In this document: positions 1 through 10,622 of the stretch, piece after piece
Layout of the letters: every line of letters starts with the position of its first letter
Numbering within the stretch: position 1 is the first letter of the stretch
Assembly: GCF_017357865.1 (NCBI RefSeq)
Contig: NZ_CP060096.1
Location: 434,001-498,000, forward strand
Direction of reading: 5' to 3'
DNA: 64,000 nucleotides
Origin: Aceticella autotrophica
Lineage (GTDB): Bacteria; Bacillota; Thermoanaerobacteria; Thermoanaerobacterales; Thermoanaerobacteraceae
The notes under the pieces: model-generated
The model's database searches: none
Told to the model about the DNA's origin: nothing
What the model saw: only the letters and a program-made list of their open reading frames with translations
Translations under genes and position numbers: made by a program

Positions 1-2
1 CA

Positions 3-3000
3 AGCGGTGAGTTATGGGCATTAAGTCTTATGTTGAGGATAGCCCTGATAGAAAATATTAAATGCAATTGCGAGAAGATATTATCAACACAAAAGCAATG
101 GAAACTTTCGGATGAAGTGGCTAATATTATCATGTCAAAAAATGATATTGCCTTTAATGAGGTAAGAAAGATAATACATGAAAAAATAAAAGCTGTTAAT
201 AGAATACCTACATCATTTTTTGAAAGACTTTTGCAGAAAATAAGAAATGAAGGTAAGGAATTTTCAAAATTAGTTCAGTATATTGATAAAATACTTGCAG
301 AATACAATACAAGTATTACAGAAATAACACAGTTGGATCATAATATACTTGCGGCAAGACAGGTATCCATAGGGAATTCAATAACAAGCTTAAAATATGT
401 TTCAACACTTGATTGGAGGGAGATTTTTGAAAAATTAAGTGCCGTTGAACAAATATTAAGGCAGGACCCTGATGGAACATATCCTTCCATGGATTTTAAA
501 TCAAGGGATTATTATAGGCATGAGATAGAGAAAATTGCCAAAAAGTACAAAACAACCGAAACATATGTTGCAAGAAAGGCGATAGAATGTGCCAAAGAAG
601 TTTTGAATGACAATAACAGTCCAGGTTATATAAACCATGTTGGCTTTTATATAATAGGAAAAGGGAAGGGAATTCTTGAAAATAAGATAGACCATCAAAA
701 AAATGGGTTTGTTAAGTTATGCAGATATATCAAAAGGAAACCAACCGTATTTTATATCTCAGCGATATTTATTATTACGTTCATTATTGAAGCAGTATTT
801 CTCCTTTATACAGGGAAATATACCAATAATCCGTGGCTTAAATTGCTGACTTTTCTTTCTGTATTAATTCCTGCCGGTGAAGTATCTGTCCAAGGGTTAA
901 ACTGGATTTTAGCGCATTTATTTAAGCCTAAAATTATACCAAAGATTGAATTAAAAAATGGGATACCAGAAGAAGCTGCAACAATGGTTGTTATACCAAC
1001 ATTACTTACAGATGTAAAAAAGGTCAAAGAACTCTTAAGTCAACTGGAGGTTTATTATAATGCAAATAAAGAAAAAAATCTTTATTTTGCTTTAGCGGGA
1101 GATTTTAAAGATGCAGATACCGAATCATTAAAAGAAGATGAGGAAATAGCACAAAATGCTATAAATGGAATAAGGGAACTTAATAAACGATATGCAGATG
1201 AAGATAAAGATATTTTCTATTACTTTAATCGTAAGAGACAATATAATAAAATGCAGGGTTGTTATATTGGTTGGGAAAGGAAGAGAGGTGCACTTCTTGA
1301 ATTTAATGAGCTTTTAAATGGTAAAAAGGATACAAGTTATTATATAAGCAGTATAGATATTGATAAAATTCCCCATGTGAAATATGTAATAACACTTGAT
1401 GCTGATACAAATTTGACTATAAATACAGCAAAGAAACTCATAGGGACAATGCTTCATCCACTTAACAAAGCCGTAATCGATAAAGAAAGAAATATTGTTG
1501 TGGAAGGATACGGGCTTTTACAGCCGCGTATCAGTGTAAATATAGAAAGCGTGAATGCCACCCTTTTTTCAAAAATTTTTGCAGGTCAGGGGGGTATAGA
1601 CCTTTATACTACTGCTGTTTCTGATGTATATCAGGACGTATTTGAGGAAGGTATATTTACAGGTAAAGGAATATATGATGTGGAGGTTTTTAGAAACATT
1701 TTAAGGGATGTTATTCCTGAAAATACCGTATTGAGCCATGACCTTCTTGAAGGGGCCTTTGTTAGGGCGGGGCTTGTAACAGACATTGAATTAATAGATG
1801 GATATCCTGCAAGATACAATTCATATATTATGAGGCTGCATAGATGGGTGAGAGGCGATTGGCAGCTTATGCCATGGCTTCTTAATAGAATAAGTAATAG
1901 ACGTGGCGAAAAAATAAAAAATCATTTGACAGCTATATCGAAATGGAAAATAATCGACAATATGAGAAGAAGCCTTGTTTCACCGGCAGTTGTTGTACTG
2001 ACTCTATTAAGCTTAAGTATATTGCCGGGACATAGCATTATATGGCTGGGGCTTGTATTAAGCACAATTTTTTTCCCATTGATAACAACTGTTATTGATA
2101 CGGCAATTACAGGTATTAAAATGGATTTTAGAGAAAGAAGTTATATTTCAGTTATAGATGATATAGGGGTTTCCCTCTATCAAGGTATACTGCAATTTAT
2201 ATTTTTACCGTATCAGGCATATATGATGGTAGATGCAGTAACAAGAACGATTGTTAGGGTTTGGATTACAAAGAAAAAACTATTGGAATGGGTGACAGCT
2301 GCTGATATGGAGAAGCTGTTGAAGAATGATTTGCAGAGTTTCATTGGTAGAATGTGGATTGCAGCGATGATTGCTTTATTTTCAGTCCTGTTGTCTTTGT
2401 ATTTTAAGCCGAGGGCATTGATATATGCTGTTATAATTGCTATTTTGTGGGCAATATCACCATATATAGCATATATAATAAGTCGTCCTATTAAAGAAGT
2501 AAAATATAAAATTTCAGAAGAAGATATGGAAGAATTGAGGAAGATTGCTTACAAAACATGGAAATATTTTGAGGATTTTGTTGATGAAAAGAAAAATTTT
2601 TTGCCGCCTGATAATTATCAGGAAGACCCCTACGCAGGTTTGGCAGATAGAACATCTCCTACTAATATAGGACTTTATTTAGCATCGGTACTTACAGCAA
2701 GGGATTTAGGATTTATTGGAACAGAGGAAATGCTGAAAAAAATTGAAAATACAATAAATACCGTAGAAAGAATGGAGAAATGGAACGGTCACCTTTATAA
2801 TTGGTATAATACAAGAACACTTAAACCAATGAGACCACTTTATGTTTCAACAGTAGACAGCGGCAACTTTGTCGGTTATCTTATTACACTAAAAGCAGGA
2901 ATAGAGGAGTATACAAGAAAACCTATAATTGAAAATCTTAACATAGGTTTAAAAACAATGCTTAATATTCTATGTAAAGAAATTAAAGTCACATTAAATA

Positions 3001-6000
3001 ATATAGACGAGAGATATATGTCCATTATTGAATGGAGCAAGATTTTAGACGATGTATCAGAGGCATTGAAAAGAATAAAACCGTGCGACATTAAGATTTC
3101 AAAAGCGAAAAAAACGGTGGAAATTTTTAAACAGGAACTTTCAGTTTATTTTCCGCTGTTAAAATATAAAGACTTTGTTATGGAATACAATGAAGAAGAT
3201 TTATCATTGCAAGGACTTAAGAATTATTATGAAAGGATTATTATAAAAAATAGCGGCTGTGAAGAAGGCGATTTAAAATCCGATATTACTGATTCATTAA
3301 ATAGGATTGATAATATGCTTAAATTAGCATACAGTCTGATGGATAGATTAGATGATTTGATTAATGCTACTAAATTCATGCCCTTGTATGACAATAAAAG
3401 ACACTTGTTTTCAATTGGGTATGATGTTGAAGATGAGAAATTGACAAAATCCTATTATGACCTATTGGCATCTGAAGCAAGGCAGGCAAGTTTTATAGCA
3501 ATTGCAAGAAGAGAAATCGACATTGAACACTGGTTCAGACTTGGGAGAATGCTTGCTGTTGAAAACAGAAATAAAGGACTTGTATCATGGTCTGGTACTA
3601 TGTTTGAATATTTTATGCCCTTTCTTATAATGAAAAATTATAAGAACACACTTATGGATAAGACATATTCATTTGTTGTTACTGAACAAATGAAATATGC
3701 GAAAAAATTCAATATCCCATGGGGTATATCTGAATCAGGGTTTTATGCATTTGATATCTGCTTGAATTATCAGTATAAAGCCTTTGGTGTACCATGGCTT
3801 GGGCTTAAAAGGGGACTCTCCCATGACCTTGTTGTTGCACCATATGGGACAATGTTAGCATTATCAATTGACCCAGAATCAGCTATTAATAATTTTAAAC
3901 GACTTAAAGAGATTGGAATGTACGGTAATTACGGTTTTTATGAAGCTGTTGATTTTACACCGGAAAGGATACCTTATGGTAAAAAATATGCCATAGTAAA
4001 AAGCTTTATGTCCCATCACCAAGGCATGAGTCTATTAGCATTAAATAATTTTATTAATAAAAATATAATGCAGAAAAGGTTTCATAAAAGCCCGGTTATT
4101 AAGGCTGCCGAGATACTCCTTCAAGAAAGGGTGCCGTCAGGTTCGGTTATAACAAGGGAAGAAATAGAAGCAATCAAAAAATTTGTAGAAGTACCCAAGG
4201 AATATGTCAATGCAGTAAGGGTATTTGGTTATCCTAAGCATTATATGCCGGAGGTACATGCATTATCAAATGGCAGATATTCTGTTCTTTTGACAGATAG
4301 AGGAACCGGTTACAGCAAAAAAGATAATATAGCTGTTACAAGATGGAGGAATGAACCTGATCAGATTAATGGGATATTTATATATATTCAAAATATAAAT
4401 TCCAATATGGTATGGTCTGCAACCTATGCCCCATGTTTTGAAAAGGAGGAAAAATACAAGGTCGTATTTACACCTGATAAGGCAGAATATACTAAAAAAG
4501 TTGGAAATATAGATACAAATACCGAGATAATCGTGTCTCCTGAGGATGATGCAGAAATCAGGCGTGTAACATTAAAAAACCACAGTGATTACTCCAGAAC
4601 ACTTGATATTACAAGTTATTTGGAAGTAGTGCTTAATGATAATTATGCTGATATAGTTCATCAGGCATTTAATAAGCTATTTATAAAAACAGAATTTATA
4701 ATGGAAAAAGATACATTAATTGCTTATAAAAGACCAAGGGATATCAGCAAGAACTTTTTATTGGCTGTTCATACGGTAGCTGTTGAAGGTTGTGAGGTAA
4801 TTGGCGATACACAGTATGAAACGGACAGGGCTAAATTTATTGGGCGGGGCAGGACCCTTATGAATCCACAGGAGATGGAACCGGACAAACCATTGTCAAA
4901 TACTGTTGGTTCTGTATTGGATCCGATAATGGCTTTAAGAAAAAGGGTAAGGCTTTTGCCGGGGCAAACAGCAAGGATTATTTTTACAACAGCCATTACG
5001 GATAATAAAACAGAAGCCTTAAAACTTGCAGACAAATATTCTGATGCATCTGTTGTAGAAAGGGCTTTTGAAATGGCTTTTTCAAGAAGCAGGGTAGAGC
5101 TTGATTATCTTAATTTAAAAGGATATGAACTTGAGCTGTTTCAAAAAATGCTGCCGCATATTGTATTTAACAGCCCGCAGAAAAGGGAAAGGGAAGATAT
5201 CATATTAAAAAACAAAAAAGGTCAGTCAGATTTATGGACATATGGTATCTCAGGAGATGTCCCTATAATACTTGCAGAGGTAAATAAGTCGGAGGAGTTA
5301 AATATTGTCAAACAGCTTTTAAAGGCACATGAATACTGGAGAATGAAAGGACTTACTATAGACCTTGTGATATTAAACAGGGATAAAAGTGAGTATCTGC
5401 AGCTATTGAACGAAAAAATAAAAGATATTATATACGGCAGTTTTTCCTATGATATTGTAGGGAAATACGGTGGTATATTTTTGATTCAGGAAGATAAAAT
5501 ACCGCAGGAGGATATGATACTTTTATATTCAGTTGCAAAGCTTGTATTCAAAGGAGATATAAACCTTGAGTTGCAGATGAAATTTAATGACGGGGTGATA
5601 AGAGAAAAAGAAGCGAATTGGGATGAAAAACCGGTTGAAGTTACAAATGGTTTTAAAACGGAAAAACATGTGCCATTAGAATATGATAACGGTATAGGTG
5701 GATTTTCGCCTGATAGCAGAGAATATATAATAAGCCTTAATGGTAAGAATATGACACCTGCACCATGGATAAATGTAATATCTAATAGTAAATTCGGTTT
5801 TCAAGTATCTGAATCGGGTGGCGGTTATACATGGTCAGAAAACAGCAGAGAGTTTAAACTTACCCCTTGGTCGAATGATCCGGTTATTGATGAACCGGGA
5901 GAAATATTATATCTGAGGGATGAAGAAAATGGTGTTTTTTGGACGGCAACACCTATTATGCGAGATAGCCAGAATTATACGATAAGGCACGGACATGGAT

Positions 6001-8078
6001 ACACAATATTTAAACATGCATATAATGGGATAGAACAGCAGCTTGTAGAGTTTGTTCCTTTAAATGATGCTGTTAAGATAAGTATATTAAAGCTAAAAAA
6101 TTTAACCGGAAGGGAAAGGTTTCTTACAGCTATATATTATGTTAAACCTGTACTTGGTGTAACGGATGTGTTGACATCACCGTATATAGTTACAAGCTTT
6201 GAAAAAGAAAACAATGCCCTGCTTTTTAAAAATCAATATAATAATGATTTCCCTGATAGAATAGCATTTATTTCATCATCTGAACCAATTTACACATACA
6301 CCGGAGATAGGTTGGATTTTTTGGGTATAGATGGAGATATAAAACAACCGGGGGCATTGAAAAGAAAAAATTTATCAAATAAAGTTGGAGCAGGATATGA
6401 ACCATGTGCGGCTTTTCAGATAATAATTGATATGGAGGCAAATGAAGAAAAAGACATTGTTTTTTTGCTGGGCTGTGGTAAAACTGAGGAAGATATTATA
6501 AAACTTATTAGAAACTACAAAGATCGAGGTTACGCCAAAGATAAATTTATTGAAATTACAACCTTCTGGGATGATTTGCTTGGAACAATAAAGGTTACTA
6601 CTCCGGATAAATCAGCGGATATTCTTTTAAACGGATGGCTTTTGTATCAGACAATAGCATGCAGAATATGGGCAAGGTCTGCCTTCTATCAATCAGGTGG
6701 TGCATATGGATTCAGGGATCAGCTGCAGGATGCAATTAATGTTCAGTATGTTGCTCCTGAACTTGCTAAAATGCAGATATTAAATGCCTGTCAACATCAG
6801 TATGCAGAAGGAGATGTTATGCATTGGTGGCATCCTGATACAGGTATAGGAATAAGGACAAGGTATTCTGACGACCTATTATGGCTTCCCTATGCGACAG
6901 CCGACTATATAAAAAGTACAGGAGATTTGAATATACTTGAAATTGAAATACCTTTTCTTGAAGGTAAGCCTTTAAGAGAAGATGAGGATGAAAGATGCTT
7001 AAAGACAAAAATTTCTGAAGAAAAGGCTACTGTATATGAACACTGTATCAGGGCTATTGAGCATTCGCTTAAATTTGGAGAACATGGAATACCACTTATG
7101 GGTTCAGGGGACTGGAATGACGGGATGAACATGGTGGGAAACAAAGGCAAAGGTGAAAGTGTATGGCTCGGCTGGTTTTTATATGTTATACTTAAGGAAT
7201 TTACAGAAGTCTGCAGAAAAAATGGCGATTTAGACAAAGTTGAAAAGTATGAAAAAGTTGCCGCAGATATTGTAAACTCAATAGAAGGAAACGCTTGGGA
7301 TGGAAGCTGGTACACAAGGGCATATTTTGACAATGGTATGCCATTGGGGTCTCAACAAAATACAGAGTGCAAAATAGATTCCCTTTCCCAGTCATGGTCA
7401 GCAATATCCGGTGCGGCAAAAGAGCACAGGGTAAAGGAGGCTTTAAAGGCAGTAGAGAACTACCTGATAAGCTATGAAAACGGGTTGATTAAGCTTTTAT
7501 TTCCTCCTTTCGATGACGGCGAATTAAACCCTGGATATATTAAAGGATATGTCCCTGGCGTAAGGGAAAATGGCGGTCAGTATACACATGCGGCTGTATG
7601 GGTCATATTAGCATATGTTATGATAGGAGAAGGGGACAAAGCCTGGAGATTGTATAATATGATAAATCCCATAAATCATACAAGAACCCCTATTGAATCT
7701 GCACGATATAAGGTAGAGCCATATGTTATGGCAGCAGATGTGTATGCAGTAGAGCCCAATGTAGGCAGAGGGGGCTGGACATGGTATACAGGTGCAGCAG
7801 GTTGGATGTACCGGGTTGGTTTAGAGCATATGATGGGATTTAAGAAACATGGAGACATATTGATGGTGGATCCTTGTATACCAAAAAGCTGGGGACAATA
7901 TACCATAGAATATAATTATGTGAATGAAACAAAGTACATTATTGAAGTTAAAAATCCTGAGGGTATCGAGAAAGGGGTAAAGGAAGTTTATTTAGATGGA
8001 GAATTGCAATTAAGTAAGAAAATAAAAATGATTGATGATAATAAAACACATAAAATCAAAATCATTCTTGGTAAATGA
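3..8078 (+). CDS. Cyclic beta-1,2-glucan synthase-like protein (GT84 + GH94), 5' partial
   Basis: The reading frame is open to the window edge: codons upstream of the first ATG at 30 (S-G-E-L-W-A-L-S-L) match the conserved ELWAL start of this domain, so the true start lies outside. About 2,690 residues are visible, close to the usual size of cyclic glucan synthases. Order seen: N-terminal region, two membrane segments (about nt 745-885), a GT2-fold glycosyltransferase with DADT (about nt 1398) and a RLHRWVRGDW (Q/RxxRW-type) motif (about nt 1835-1860), further membrane segments (about nt 1975-2490), a glycoamylase-like domain (DRTSPTNIG, then SHHQGMS near nt 4015), and a GH94 phosphorylase domain with the catalytic-Asp motif GDWNDGMN near nt 7110. 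Known members make cyclic beta-1,2-glucan from UDP-glucose at the cytoplasmic membrane, and the GH94 part trims chain length. A linear beta-glucan product is also possible. The gene ends at a hairpin terminator and stands alone here. Confidence 0.9.
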   Translation, partial: SGELWALSLMLRIALIENIKCNCEKILSTQKQWKLSDEVANIIMSKNDIAFNEVRKIIHEKIKAVNRIPTSFFERLLQKIRNEGKEFSKLVQYIDKILAEYNTSITEITQLDHNILAARQVSIGNSITSLKYVSTLDWREIFEKLSAVEQILRQDPDGTYPSMDFKSRDYYRHEIEKIAKKYKTTETYVARKAIECAKEVLNDNNSPGYINHVGFYIIGKGKGILENKIDHQKNGFVKLCRYIKRKPTVFYISAIFIITFIIEAVFLLYTGKYTNNPWLKLLTFLSVLIPAGEVSVQGLNWILAHLFKPKIIPKIELKNGIPEEAATMVVIPTLLTDVKKVKELLSQLEVYYNANKEKNLYFALAGDFKDADTESLKEDEEIAQNAINGIRELNKRYADEDKDIFYYFNRKRQYNKMQGCYIGWERKRGALLEFNELLNGKKDTSYYISSIDIDKIPHVKYVITLDADTNLTINTAKKLIGTMLHPLNKAVIDKERNIVVEGYGLLQPRISVNIESVNATLFSKIFAGQGGIDLYTTAVSDVYQDVFEEGIFTGKGIYDVEVFRNILRDVIPENTVLSHDLLEGAFVRAGLVTDIELIDGYPARYNSYIMRLHRWVRGDWQLMPWLLNRISNRRGEKIKNHLTAISKWKIIDNMRRSLVSPAVVVLTLLSLSILPGHSIIWLGLVLSTIFFPLITTVIDTAITGIKMDFRERSYISVIDDIGVSLYQGILQFIFLPYQAYMMVDAVTRTIVRVWITKKKLLEWVTAADMEKLLKNDLQSFIGRMWIAAMIALFSVLLSLYFKPRALIYAVIIAILWAISPYIAYIISRPIKEVKYKISEEDMEELRKIAYKTWKYFEDFVDEKKNFLPPDNYQEDPYAGLADRTSPTNIGLYLASVLTARDLGFIGTEEMLKKIENTINTVERMEKWNGHLYNWYNTRTLKPMRPLYVSTVDSGNFVGYLITLKAGIEEYTRKPIIENLNIGLKTMLNILCKEIKVTLNNIDERYMSIIEWSKILDDVSEALKRIKPCDIKISKAKKTVEIFKQELSVYFPLLKYKDFVMEYNEEDLSLQGLKNYYERIIIKNSGCEEGDLKSDITDSLNRIDNMLKLAYSLMDRLDDLINATKFMPLYDNKRHLFSIGYDVEDEKLTKSYYDLLASEARQASFIAIARREIDIEHWFRLGRMLAVENRNKGLVSWSGTMFEYFMPFLIMKNYKNTLMDKTYSFVVTEQMKYAKKFNIPWGISESGFYAFDICLNYQYKAFGVPWLGLKRGLSHDLVVAPYGTMLALSIDPESAINNFKRLKEIGMYGNYGFYEAVDFTPERIPYGKKYAIVKSFMSHHQGMSLLALNNFINKNIMQKRFHKSPVIKAAEILLQERVPSGSVITREEIEAIKKFVEVPKEYVNAVRVFGYPKHYMPEVHALSNGRYSVLLTDRGTGYSKKDNIAVTRWRNEPDQINGIFIYIQNINSNMVWSATYAPCFEKEEKYKVVFTPDKAEYTKKVGNIDTNTEIIVSPEDDAEIRRVTLKNHSDYSRTLDITSYLEVVLNDNYADIVHQAFNKLFIKTEFIMEKDTLIAYKRPRDISKNFLLAVHTVAVEGCEVIGDTQYETDRAKFIGRGRTLMNPQEMEPDKPLSNTVGSVLDPIMALRKRVRLLPGQTARIIFTTAITDNKTEALKLADKYSDASVVERAFEMAFSRSRVELDYLNLKGYELELFQKMLPHIVFNSPQKREREDIILKNKKGQSDLWTYGISGDVPIILAEVNKSEELNIVKQLLKAHEYWRMKGLTIDLVILNRDKSEYLQLLNEKIKDIIYGSFSYDIVGKYGGIFLIQEDKIPQEDMILLYSVAKLVFKGDINLELQMKFNDGVIREKEANWDEKPVEVTNGFKTEKHVPLEYDNGIGGFSPDSREYIISLNGKNMTPAPWINVISNSKFGFQVSESGGGYTWSENSREFKLTPWSNDPVIDEPGEILYLRDEENGVFWTATPIMRDSQNYTIRHGHGYTIFKHAYNGIEQQLVEFVPLNDAVKISILKLKNLTGRERFLTAIYYVKPVLGVTDVLTSPYIVTSFEKENNALLFKNQYNNDFPDRIAFISSSEPIYTYTGDRLDFLGIDGDIKQPGALKRKNLSNKVGAGYEPCAAFQIIIDMEANEEKDIVFLLGCGKTEEDIIKLIRNYKDRGYAKDKFIEITTFWDDLLGTIKVTTPDKSADILLNGWLLYQTIACRIWARSAFYQSGGAYGFRDQLQDAINVQYVAPELAKMQILNACQHQYAEGDVMHWWHPDTGIGIRTRYSDDLLWLPYATADYIKSTGDLNILEIEIPFLEGKPLREDEDERCLKTKISEEKATVYEHCIRAIEHSLKFGEHGIPLMGSGDWNDGMNMVGNKGKGESVWLGWFLYVILKEFTEVCRKNGDLDKVEKYEKVAADIVNSIEGNAWDGSWYTRAYFDNGMPLGSQQNTECKIDSLSQSWSAISGAAKEHRVKEALKAVENYLISYENGLIKLLFPPFDDGELNPGYIKGYVPGVRENGGQYTHAAVWVILAYVMIGEGDKAWRLYNMINPINHTRTPIESARYKVEPYVMAADVYAVEPNVGRGGWTWYTGAAGWMYRVGLEHMMGFKKHGDILMVDPCIPKSWGQYTIEYNYVNETKYIIEVKNPEGIEKGVKEVYLDGELQLSKKIKMIDDNKTHKIKIILGK

Positions 8079-8109
8079 GGCTATAGTATTTCTATAGTCT
8101 TAATTTTTT
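8079..8109 (+). terminator. Intrinsic terminator after the glucan synthase gene
   Basis: GGCTATAG and CTATAGTC pair (one G-U) around a 5-nt loop, followed by TTAATTTTTT. It starts immediately after the TGA stop. Confidence 0.75.
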
Positions 8110-8220
8110 AAAAAATATAGAAGAATTTTTTTTAAATTGTAAAGATATAAGACCTTAAGATATGATACAATAATGTCGATTGATATAATATGTAGTTTAT
8201 AAAGAAAGGTAGGTTTACAA

Positions 8221-10074
8221 ATGGGGATTTATGTAGATAATGAAAAATGTGTAGGTTGTAATAAATGTATTAGAATCTGCCCAGTTAAGTTTGCTAATAA
8301 AGTAGGAGACAATAATCGTATGGAGGTGAACAATCACTTTTGTATAAAGTGCGGAATGTGTATAAAAACATGTGAACATGGAGCAAGGTATTATTCTGAT
8401 GATACAGAATTAATGTTAAAGGATTTAGAAAAGGGTCTAAGTATTGCTGCTGTTATAGCACCGTCAGCAAGAGCAAATTTTAATATAAATAAGCTTATAG
8501 CAGCATTAAAATCCATAGGAATAAAAGCTTGTTATGATGTATCATTAGGGGCGGATATTACTACTTGGGCATATATAAAATATATTAAAGAAAAAAGGCA
8601 TAGCAGTATCATAACTCAACCATGTCCGGTGATAGTTAATTACATAGAAAAATATGAAAATGATTTAATTGAATATCTTATTCCTGTCCACAGTCCAATG
8701 ATGTGTTTAGCTGTTTATCTTAAAAAGTACCTTGGAATTAAAGATAAGATAGCATTTATATCACCATGTATAGGAAAAGAAGATGAAATATCAAAATATT
8801 CTGAATATATTGCATATAATGTTACATTTAGCAAATTATATGAGGCAATTAAGGATAAATATGACAATGCAGGTCAGGACGGTAATTCCGTATTTGATTT
8901 GCCGGAGGCATATTTGGGCAGGTTATTTAGCAGACCCGGCGGTTTAAAAGAAAATGTTTTAGCTTATTTAGAGGATGTAAAGGTAAAACAAGTAGAAGGA
9001 CCTCATGTTTATGAATATTTATCCGGAGATTATAAAAATGCTAATGATACGGTCAAACCAACGATTGTTGATGTACTTAATTGCGAAAACGGTTGTAATC
9101 AAGGGACCGCATGTAATAATGCAAGACCTGTTGACGATATAGACTACCAGTTTGACAATATGAAAAAGGAAATTACAAACAAAAGAAGGCAGAAAAAATT
9201 AATAAATGAATTTGATAAAAAGTTAAACTTAAATGATTTTATTATTACTTATACACCAACTAAAATAGGGATTAAATATCCCACTAAAAATGAAGTTGAT
9301 GCTTTATTTAATTCAATGTTTAAGTGTACAAAAGAAGAAAGAACATTAAATTGCGGTGCTTGTGGATATCATTCATGTTATGAAATGATAGTGGCTATTT
9401 ATAATGGGTTGAATAAAAAGGAAAATTGTGTTCATTATATTAAAACATTAATATCTAAGGAATATCAAGAATTAGATGAAAAAAATAATGAAATAAAGAG
9501 TTTATTTGAAGAAACAAATAGTACAAAATCAAAATTGGAAGGTTTATTAGATAGTATAAAAACTGCAACTAATAATTTGAATTTAAGCATGAAGGAAGTT
9601 GCAAGCGGTTATTCGGAAAGCACCAATGAAATAGAAAAAATTTCCGGTCTTGCCTATAATTTATCAAAACAGGCGGAGGTATTAGATAAACTCAGCATAA
9701 GCTTGTCTGAAAAGGCATCAATTATAAATAATGTGTATAAAACATTGATGAATATTAGTGAAAGTATAGCTTTATATTCTTTGAATGCTTCTATTGAAGC
9801 GGCAAGGATAAAGGATTCGCAAGGCTTTTCAGTAATAGCTAATGAAATCAGGAAACTTTCTGATAAAACGAAACAGGAAATTAAAAATACAAAGGATGAA
9901 GTAGAGTTGCTGATGTCTGATATAAACAATCTACCCACTGTATCCAAAATAGTAAAAGATATGGTTGAGAATGTAAATGAATCCTTAACCAATACAAGTG
10001 CTTTGATAGAAGAATTAACAGCAAAAGGAGAGGAAATTTCCGGTGAGATAAATAAGTTGACTTGTAATCTATAA
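8221..10074 (+). CDS. [FeFe]-hydrogenase-like / chemoreceptor signalling fusion (putative redox or H2 sensor)
   Basis: 617 residues with no membrane segment, so a cytoplasmic receptor. Domains in order: a 2x[4Fe-4S] ferredoxin (CVGCNKCIRICP and CIKCGMCIKTCE, residues 9-55); an iron-hydrogenase large-subunit domain (about 70-300); a four-Cys Fe-S domain (CTKEERTLNCGACGYHSC, about 374-392); and a methyl-accepting-chemotaxis signalling coiled coil (about 430-617) with the conserved tip SLNASIEAAR. H-cluster motifs are altered: L1 reads TQPCP (near 134) where catalytic enzymes have TSCCP, so the ligand Cys is kept but the proton-shuttle Cys is Pro; L2 is PCIGKEDE (near 183); L3 is NCENGCNQG (near 288). 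This suggests a sensor that feeds CheA rather than a catalyst. The upstream stretch TTAA-N16-GTCGATTG faintly resembles a sigma-D promoter. The ribosome site AAAGAAAGG precedes the ATG. Confidence 0.9.
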   Translation: MGIYVDNEKCVGCNKCIRICPVKFANKVGDNNRMEVNNHFCIKCGMCIKTCEHGARYYSDDTELMLKDLEKGLSIAAVIAPSARANFNINKLIAALKSIGIKACYDVSLGADITTWAYIKYIKEKRHSSIITQPCPVIVNYIEKYENDLIEYLIPVHSPMMCLAVYLKKYLGIKDKIAFISPCIGKEDEISKYSEYIAYNVTFSKLYEAIKDKYDNAGQDGNSVFDLPEAYLGRLFSRPGGLKENVLAYLEDVKVKQVEGPHVYEYLSGDYKNANDTVKPTIVDVLNCENGCNQGTACNNARPVDDIDYQFDNMKKEITNKRRQKKLINEFDKKLNLNDFIITYTPTKIGIKYPTKNEVDALFNSMFKCTKEERTLNCGACGYHSCYEMIVAIYNGLNKKENCVHYIKTLISKEYQELDEKNNEIKSLFEETNSTKSKLEGLLDSIKTATNNLNLSMKEVASGYSESTNEIEKISGLAYNLSKQAEVLDKLSISLSEKASIINNVYKTLMNISESIALYSLNASIEAARIKDSQGFSVIANEIRKLSDKTKQEIKNTKDEVELLMSDINNLPTVSKIVKDMVENVNESLTNTSALIEELTAKGEEISGEINKLTCNL

Positions 10075-10160
10075 TTAAAAACCATGGTTTTCTGTGGGTA
10101 AGATTTTAATAAATCCTCTATATTATAAATGTAGTAAATAAAAATATGGAGGTGTTTTTT

Positions 10161-10385
10161 ATGGCAGTTGTTTCCACACCGAAAGGTTCGAGGCTGCAGA
10201 TTGTTTTTATTACAGGTAAGGATGCAAAAGGAATGGATATTTTAAGGACAAGGACATATAATGGCATAAAAAGTGCATCACTTGACCAAGATGTTTTAGA
10301 TGTAGCTTCTGCATTAAATGGACTTCAATCAAATCAGGTTAAATCTGTCAGTAGAATTAATGAAGTAGAACTTACACAAGGTTAA
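10161..10385 (+). CDS. DUF1659 family small protein
   Basis: 74 residues. The start is the ATG at 10161 because GGAGGTG at 10148-10154 sits 6 nt upstream; an earlier in-frame ATG at 10146 overlaps that ribosome site. The sequence has the DUF1659 pattern (KTRTYNG-like RTRTYNGIK, followed by ALNGLQSNQ). The function of the family is unknown. It is the first of three tiny genes (DUF1659, DUF2922, YvrJ) that occur together in many Firmicutes. Confidence 0.85.
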   Translation: MAVVSTPKGSRLQIVFITGKDAKGMDILRTRTYNGIKSASLDQDVLDVASALNGLQSNQVKSVSRINEVELTQG

Positions 10386-10403
10386 AGGAAGGGGAGAATT
10401 AAG

Positions 10404-10622
10404 ATGGCAATACAGCTTCAAATGAATTTTAAAAATAGGCTTGGGAAAAATTTCAGGATAAATGTTGATGATGCTCTTGAAAACTTGACAGACGCACAGG
10501 TAAAATCCGCTATGGACACAATTATTGCAAAGAATATTTTCAATACAAGCGGTGGCGATGTTGTAGAAATAGTTGGGGCAGAGCTTGTAAGTACAACGAC
10601 AAAAGGATTTACTGTAAAATGA
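10404..10622 (+). CDS. DUF2922 family small protein
   Basis: 72 residues, 18 nt after the DUF1659 gene, with ribosome site AAGGAAGGGG. Features include F-N-x-x-G-K-x-F-R-I-N-V-D near the N-terminus and a C-terminal VGAELVSTTT segment typical of DUF2922. No known activity. It is almost certainly co-transcribed with its neighbours; a perfect hairpin follows the stop. Confidence 0.85.
   Translation: MAIQLQMNFKNRLGKNFRINVDDALENLTDAQVKSAMDTIIAKNIFNTSGGDVVEIVGAELVSTTTKGFTVK

Noticed and set aside
6905-7333. 142-codon minus-strand open frame in the GH94 region
   Set aside because: Lies opposite the conserved GDWNDGMN catalytic region; composition typical of an antisense shadow.
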